From: Omphalotus guepiniiformis
Lineage: Eukaryota; Basidiomycota; Agaricomycetes; Agaricales; Omphalotaceae
Length of the DNA: 64,000 nucleotides
Direction: 5' to 3'
Assembly: GCA_028554645.1 (NCBI GenBank)
Contig: JAQOOI010000064.1
Span: forward strand, 1,426,001-1,490,000
Position 1 is the first letter of the stretch. Each line of letters starts with the position of its first letter. Shown here one piece after another: positions 58,815 to 64,000 of this stretch. The translations under genes were made by a program, and so were the position numbers. The notes below the pieces were generated by a model, which had not been told where the DNA came from, searched no databases, and was given only the letters and a program-made list of their open reading frames with translations.

Positions 58815-59562
58815 CTCGGGATCTTCGTCGAGGCGTAGCCTACAGTCTTCGGACTTTAAATAATATTTTCATTACATCGCAGCAGGGAGTCTCTTTATAG
58901 AGCTCCAAAATCATTATATCTAGCAAGGGTTCTCTTCATAGAGGCCCAAATATCTTTGTTTTTCATTTCTTGTACCATGTACATAGAAATCTCGTGGCCT
59001 TAGTGCCAAATAAAAGCTTTCATGTTCTTTCTTTATGTGTGAATCCATTGTTAAGTTCAAATTTAATTTAATATCTTTAAGATTGCCTTCGTCGAGGCTG
59101 TAAGTATGGACTCGACTTAGAGAAATCCCAGCTCGAAGGTAATAAGTAGTAACTAGACCCCTTTATTTATAAGTCTCGTGCCCTTACTTATCACTTCTGT
59201 GCCTCAGGCACTTATTTGTTCGTTTCAACCAATCTTAGATGTTGATTTATTGAAATCTAAAACACTTAAGTTTCGTTTTTAGAAATTTCAAAATTCTATG
59301 TCCTAGATGGACTCCTCTCCCCCAAACCAAAAGAAGTTCAGCGTCCCCGCTGCATATCTCGGCTAGTCCTTAGTTAAGTCCAGGGTGCCTTAATCAGTCG
59401 GGCATGTTACTTCGTCGAAGGGACCAGGAGTTCCGCTTTCAGTCAGAAAAGTATAAAGGAGGGTCGCCGAAGGTGGGTCCAAGTTATCAGTACACTTTAA
59501 GACCTTCAACCTGCATTCTCGACCTTACTTTCGTCTTCTTCTCGTTCATATTTCATCGTCAC
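58815..59562. other. Spacer between genes A and B
   Basis: About 750 bases. The first part contains AATAAA at about 59008-59013, a likely polyadenylation signal of gene A. A second polypurine-like 16-mer lies at 59316-59331 (see separate entry), followed by the gene B upstream region. No further frame of note. Confidence 0.5.
59316..59331 (-). other. Second polypurine-tract-like 16-mer
   Basis: Identical in all 16 bases to the tract at 56387-56402 but not followed by an LTR-like TGTTG sequence. It lies 232 bases before gene B. It may be an internal (central) priming site, a shared promoter element, or a scar of an earlier element. Confidence 0.55.
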
Positions 59563-60887
59563 ATGGCTCGAGGATCCAACAAGACCTGGCCCGAGAGGGA
59601 TCAATGGTTAAAGGAGACTCAAGAGGCCATTACTGCCGCTCAAGCCGTTCAAGCCTTCCCCAAAGCCAGTCCCAAGCTTCTAGGACCAGTCGTGACGGCT
59701 CTCGCCGATCATATGGTTTGTTTATTATATTCTTCAGGCTTCGTCGAGCTCATATTTCTTCATAGTCAAAGCCTTTGAATGCCAAAGTGGTGGCCAAGGA
59801 TGATATCGCCTTTGATACCTTCCAGAAAGGACTCAACACTGTGATAGCTATTACAGAGATTGATGGGGTAAATCGTCCCTACCATCTAAATGGGCTCGAG
59901 GAGTTCTTTGCCAAGCTCGAGGTGCTTCGACAGCCCACTCGCAAGCGCAAGGTAACTCTCCTCTTTCCTCATTAATCTTTACAAGCTTCATTCTATACTC
60001 TTCACAGAACGTTAAATCTCCTCTTATCATCGAAGACGATGATGATGATGATGAGATCGAGTTCGTCGGAGGTCGGATTGCTTCTACTCCAGTAAGTATC
60101 CATATTTCTTAGGTCGAGACTCCGACTTGACCTAAGTTTAGGACTATAAAGCCGGACTCGCAGCCGCATTGGGTCTTTCTGCATCCATGCATGCCCCTTC
60201 TCAAGAATTAAGCCTTCCACCTGGCCTCAAGTTCAACAAGAAGGTCAGGGTAAGTGCGGTGTCTTCTTATCCATCATATTATAACTTCGCCGAACGTTCA
60301 GGACGTCGCGAATCGTTCTTCTACTCTTTCATTGGCCCTCGGCGATGTACCTGGAATGGATGTACGTTCTCGTTCCTACCTCAAGGCCATGTATTACTTA
60401 TCAGTTGCTCAGGATAACATTGCAGCTGCCAATGGCAAGCGCATTCGCCTCGAGCAACCCATTTCCGATCTTCGTGAGGATATTGAGGGTAAGTAAGCAT
60501 GGGTTCTCCCTGTCTCGACCCTACTGATCATATTGACCAGAGGATAAGACCCTACGAGAAGCCGCCATCGCTACAACTTTCCGTCATATCGCGCTCACTC
60601 CATATCTCGAACTGCCCAAGCTTAGCGTCGAAGCTTTACGCTCAGTTCTCAATTTCCTTCGTACCGAACAAGTCACTCTTCAGCATGCTGTACATTTCCA
60701 TGCCAATCAATACCAGTTCGTTGTTAAACAGATGGACAACATTCAACGAGAGCAATTTAGTCGTCTCTCAGTCGAGGACAAGCAAACCGCTGATTCTTCA
60801 TCTTCGGGAACCCCTCAAGATGCTACCATGGAGGAGGCTGGGTCTAGCTCGGCTGATACCACAGCTACCAACTCTAGCAGTGCCTAA
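59563..60887 (+). CDS. Gene B: second element-borne protein, 354 aa
   Basis: Six exons (59563-59715, 59766-59951, 60008-60091, 60142-60249, 60302-60488, 60541-60887) with consensus introns encode 354 residues. The start is MARGSNKTWPERDQWLKETQ. A middle region includes an acidic Asp run (EDDDDDDEIEFVGGR), then LPPGLKFNKKVRDVANRS and a helical, coiled-coil-like C-terminal half (LREAAIATTFRHIAL, VLNFLRTEQVTLQ). The tail is Ser/Thr-rich. No cysteine cluster. It has a layout similar to gene A (basic start, acidic run) but I cannot show homology. Stop TAA at 60885-60887 is 191 bases from the pol stop, to which it is convergent. I do not know its function. Confidence 0.8.
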
Positions 60888-61078
60888 GTAAGTTTCGTCG
60901 ATCCCCATAATCTAGTTCTTTCTAATTGAATTGTTGTGAGAATAGGCGCTAGACCCTGTATTCAGAGTCTCCAACCTACTTTACACTCCCAACTCATGAT
61001 ATAGTTCATATACCTTCGTACATATAACTCTTTTGAGTTTCTTATTACTGTCATTACTTCGAGCCTTCAGAATATCGA
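60888..61078. other. Convergent spacer, gene B / pol
   Basis: These 191 bases lie between the two converging stop codons. A CTAGACCC octamer lies at 60949-60956. No other feature is seen. Confidence 0.5.
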
Positions 61079-64000
61079 TTAAGTACCACTTCGACGCAAT
61101 AGAACAAACTGTTTATTGCTTCTAGTTCGTACTCCAGTGATCTCTTCAGGTTCTGCGCTTAAATCCCTCTCAGGAGAAGGATGATCATCTTCTTCATCAG
61201 AATCATCTTCATATTCCTCATCCCGAGGCATTCTTAAGTTCGGAATGGAGTCAAAAATGTAATCTCGACTTTGTTCGTCGTAAGTATCCTCATCTTCGTT
61301 CACCATACGTTCTAACTGTTCTGCAGTAAGGTCTACGAGGTCTAGCACGTTCGTAGGTAGGTCTATAGGCTCATATCTTGCAAAATGCGGCAGTACGCGA
61401 AAGGCAGCAATCTTTTCTTTAAGTACCGAGCCATCCATTTCAGCAATAATGTAGGCACCACCCTTAGTTCGTCTGATGACAATCATAGGTCCTCTATACC
61501 TTGGATACATCTTCCTGTCCAAGCTCTTCTCAATTTGAGTGTTTCGAACTTGTACTAGAGTTCCAGGTTTGAAATCATAGTCTTTTATTACATGTTCATA
61601 ATCTTGTTCAAACTTCTTCATAGTTCTTCTTTTCTCTTCGTCGACCCTGGAAATCATGCCCATAACATGAGTTCTATGCTTTGCCAAGGCTCTAGCCCTG
61701 TAGCCGATCAATTCTTCGTAAGTAAGGACTCTATCTGGTACTTCTACCAACCAAGTTGATTCTATAAGGTCTAGAGGCAGTATTGGTTCTGCTCCAGTTA
61801 CTAAGAAGTAAGGAGAACATCCAAATCCTCTTCTAGTTGTTACTCTGTCTGCCCAAAGCACATGTTTGAGAAACCAGTACCAACGTTTAAGATCACCTCC
61901 CGTTGCTTTTACTAAAGCTTGACGGATATCAAAGTGTGCTCTTTCAATCTTTCCATTGGCTTGAGAATTATAGGCTGAGATACGAATCCCTTTAATCCCA
62001 TACTTCTCTTCCAGCCATTTCAACATTGCAATCATGCTTCTAGCATTATCAGTTACCACTTCTTGAGGGCAACCCCATCTACATATTATATCTTCAAAGA
62101 ACCATTCGCCTAAGGCTCGAGCTGTCTCATCTCTGATTGCTCGTCCCTCTGACCAAGAAGATAAAGCACATCGGCCATGTACAACGTTCTTACAGCCATT
62201 ACTAGCCGGAGATACTTTGAATACATCCACATGTACCTTCTGGAACAGAGAAGGGGTGTGAGTAAGGGTAGGTGGTATTTTCAATAGCGCTAGAGCTCGA
62301 TCTTGACATGCCTGACACGTTTTCACGAACCAGTTGACATCTCGCTCCAGTTCTGGCCACCAGAACCTCTTTTCTATCACAGCCTTCGTAGCATACATTC
62401 CTTTGTGTCCCAAATGATCATGAGCACTATGCAGGATATACATACGGCGTCCTTTCTCAACTATCAGCTGATGTTGTCCACCAACTTCATCATTTCTTCG
62501 ATACATACGTCCTTTCTTGTCGACGAAGTATCGAGACGCCTTCGAAAGAAATTTCTTTCGAGCTCGAGCATCCATCTCATCCAGCATATCCGATTCAGGA
62601 TGCATTAAGAACTCTTTTATTCTTGGTAGCAGTCGATCTAGCTCAATCCCTATGGTAGTTCTATGTTCTTCCATATAAGGATGATCATGTTCCCATTCTT
62701 CTGTCGATTCAGGAGCTACTAGAACCTGTGCAAACTGGTCTAGAGTCTTTCCTTGTTCAAATAGTATGTGTTCTCGCCAGTAGGCGAATCTTCGTTCTTC
62801 TTCAATTAATTCTTGAATATCATCTTCGAAGTCTTCTACTGACAAGGCTAGACCCTGTAAGTATCCACCTCTAGAGTCTATCTCATGCTTAAAGTCTTCA
62901 AAGTCATAAGGGCCCTGCTCATTCTCATCTTCCTGACGAAACCGCAATGGTTCCCCATCATCTTTATCTAGATAATCTTCCTCTTCAGCAGGTAATCTCT
63001 CTGTTGGTTCACTACCCGGTGGTGGTCTAGATAGTCCATCAGGTCCATGTATAGACCCCTTGATATGTACCAATTCAAAGTGATACTTTCTTATTTCTTC
63101 AATCCAACGATTAATAGTTGCATTTGGGCCACTACTTGGGTTATCTAACATCCCTTTTATGTAGCTAGCATCCGTTTCTACAGTTAGATCCCTACAACCA
63201 TAAGTTTGGTAGTAAGTATGGGCTAGCGCGAGCTTGAGCCCATATAACTCTCTCTTAGGCTGTGAGAACCTTGCTTCTCGTTCATTTAATGTTATAGATC
63301 CAAAGTAGTTATAAAACTTCTTCTTAGGATCTTTAGGATCTCTTTGGTATAAATAATATCCTACAGCCATCCATGATGTATCCACTGCTAGAGTAATGCC
63401 GCTAGACAACGAATAATCAATTGGTTTCAATGCAGGAGCATTTCTAACGCCTTCTTTTAATAGCTCGACGGCTTCTAACTCTTTTTCTCCTATCTCAAAG
63501 GGAACTTGTGAACTAGTCATCCTCGTGAGGGGTCTAGCCTTCTTTGCATAGTCTTTAATGAACATCCTGAGTTGTCCTGCAGTCCCCAAGAATGATTTAA
63601 CGTGTGTACGCTTCGTCCATTGAGTTGCATCCCATGACAAAATGGTCTTAGCCATCTTTTCTTCAGGTAATTCACCCTCATACGAGACTCTATGTCCCAC
63701 AACATTTCCTTCTGCGCAGCAAATGAATGCTTTAGGTCCTGAGAAGGTTCCTCCAGCATGTTTCATTCGTTGAACAATTCTATTCATATTTTGCATGTGT
63801 TCCCATACAAATCTTCTAATTCCACTGTTCTCAGGAATTGTTTCGTATCCTCCACCTTCGAGCTCATATCTAGTAGACGGTCCTTTCACTGGAACATCAT
63901 CTATATAGGGTCTCGTTATGTGTGGAATTTCTTCTTTCAATATATAAGTGATATCATCATGATAGATTGGTACTGAGTTAGTCCAACCCATTGGTAGTTT
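61079..64000 (-). CDS. Ty3/gypsy pol polyprotein, C-terminal part
   Basis: An uninterrupted frame of at least 970 codons, running off the right edge. It includes the reverse transcriptase active-site YIDD (in RPYIDDVPVKGP), an RNase H domain with LAVDTSWMAVGY, RELYGLKLAL and TVETDASYIKG, and the integrase zinc-binding HDHLGHKG...CQACQ. The catalytic core follows with Asp in HVDVFKVSP, Asp in EVVTDNARSM and Glu in ANGKIERAHFD. After that is a GPY/F-type module (RYRGPMIVIRRTKGGAYI). The order RT, RNase H, integrase is that of gypsy elements. No frameshift or stop is visible, so the copy is young or recently active. Protease and gag would lie outside the window. Confidence 0.95.
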   Translation of the reverse strand, partial: KLPMGWTNSVPIYHDDITYILKEEIPHITRPYIDDVPVKGPSTRYELEGGGYETIPENSGIRRFVWEHMQNMNRIVQRMKHAGGTFSGPKAFICCAEGNVVGHRVSYEGELPEEKMAKTILSWDATQWTKRTHVKSFLGTAGQLRMFIKDYAKKARPLTRMTSSQVPFEIGEKELEAVELLKEGVRNAPALKPIDYSLSSGITLAVDTSWMAVGYYLYQRDPKDPKKKFYNYFGSITLNEREARFSQPKRELYGLKLALAHTYYQTYGCRDLTVETDASYIKGMLDNPSSGPNATINRWIEEIRKYHFELVHIKGSIHGPDGLSRPPPGSEPTERLPAEEEDYLDKDDGEPLRFRQEDENEQGPYDFEDFKHEIDSRGGYLQGLALSVEDFEDDIQELIEEERRFAYWREHILFEQGKTLDQFAQVLVAPESTEEWEHDHPYMEEHRTTIGIELDRLLPRIKEFLMHPESDMLDEMDARARKKFLSKASRYFVDKKGRMYRRNDEVGGQHQLIVEKGRRMYILHSAHDHLGHKGMYATKAVIEKRFWWPELERDVNWFVKTCQACQDRALALLKIPPTLTHTPSLFQKVHVDVFKVSPASNGCKNVVHGRCALSSWSEGRAIRDETARALGEWFFEDIICRWGCPQEVVTDNARSMIAMLKWLEEKYGIKGIRISAYNSQANGKIERAHFDIRQALVKATGGDLKRWYWFLKHVLWADRVTTRRGFGCSPYFLVTGAEPILPLDLIESTWLVEVPDRVLTYEELIGYRARALAKHRTHVMGMISRVDEEKRRTMKKFEQDYEHVIKDYDFKPGTLVQVRNTQIEKSLDRKMYPRYRGPMIVIRRTKGGAYIIAEMDGSVLKEKIAAFRVLPHFARYEPIDLPTNVLDLVDLTAEQLERMVNEDEDTYDEQSRDYIFDSIPNLRMPRDEEYEDDSDEEDDHPSPERDLSAEPEEITGVRTRSNKQFVLLRRSGT

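Larger units (their letters stand above)
54892..64000 (-). mobile_element. Young Ty3/gypsy element with antisense genes (partial)
   Basis: On the minus strand from the right edge: pol, then genes B and A in the opposite direction, a polypurine tract, and a 1.5 kb LTR. The whole block from LTR to pol is flanked on the left by the interrupted relic. The right end is outside the window, so target-site duplication and the second LTR cannot be seen. Confidence 0.7.

Noticed and set aside
62303..62608. Plus-strand frame opposite pol
   Set aside because: Antisense shadow of the integrase zinc-binding region; no splice signals or motif.

Overview
The window looks like nuclear DNA of a filamentous basidiomycete, most likely an agaricomycete mushroom. 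The reasons are dense spliced genes with many 45-70 base GT-AG introns, short shared promoters, a fungal gene set (formin, myosin V, Met30-type F-box protein, ATG8, GPI-anchored Ser/Thr-rich proteins), a split tRNA-Leu, and a Ty3/gypsy pol of the type common in Agaricomycetes. The species cannot be told from the sequence alone.

Layout. The first 151 bases hold the 5' exon of an unidentified gene running off the left edge. A formin (464-5949) and a class V myosin (6092-11762) follow head to tail; formins make actin cables and myosin V walks on them. Then come aspartate-semialdehyde dehydrogenase (HOM2 type), a secreted GPI-anchored PEBP-like protein, an RBM5/10-like splicing factor, a complex I subunit (NDUFB4/B15 type), the ubiquinone hydroxylase COQ7, and an unnamed protein with three RRVR-PGG repeats. 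After an intron-bearing tRNA-Leu come a Met30-type F-box/WD40 protein, GSK-3 kinase, a weak hypothetical gene, an MFS transporter, a short ribonuclease Z, a Ser/Pro-rich protein, ER glucosidase I (GH63), an SPFH/band-7 protein, ATG8, a four-TM protein, a RAD57/XRCC3-like recombinase, DNA polymerase delta subunit B, ESCRT-II SNF8/VPS22, a secreted cupredoxin and a HID1 homologue. Up to about 51.7 kb this is ordinary, well-kept chromosomal housekeeping DNA, with many divergent pairs sharing 80-290 base promoters.

From about 52 kb to the right edge the window is a nest of retroelements. A decayed copia fragment (minus strand) is interrupted by an internally deleted relic of a gypsy-type element. 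That relic is in turn interrupted by a younger gypsy element whose apparent LTR starts at about 54892 and whose pol (61079 to beyond 64000, minus strand) is open throughout. Between pol and this LTR the younger element carries two spliced genes on the strand opposite to pol: gene A (56894-58814, 547 aa, with a six-cysteine cluster) and gene B (59563-60887, 354 aa). The relic keeps the same LTR-end/gene A order, so gene A appears to be an inherited passenger of the element. This is the most unusual feature of the window. Antisense placement would protect the introns from removal during reverse transcription. A repeated octamer and a duplicated polypurine-tract-like 16-mer in the same region add to the case.
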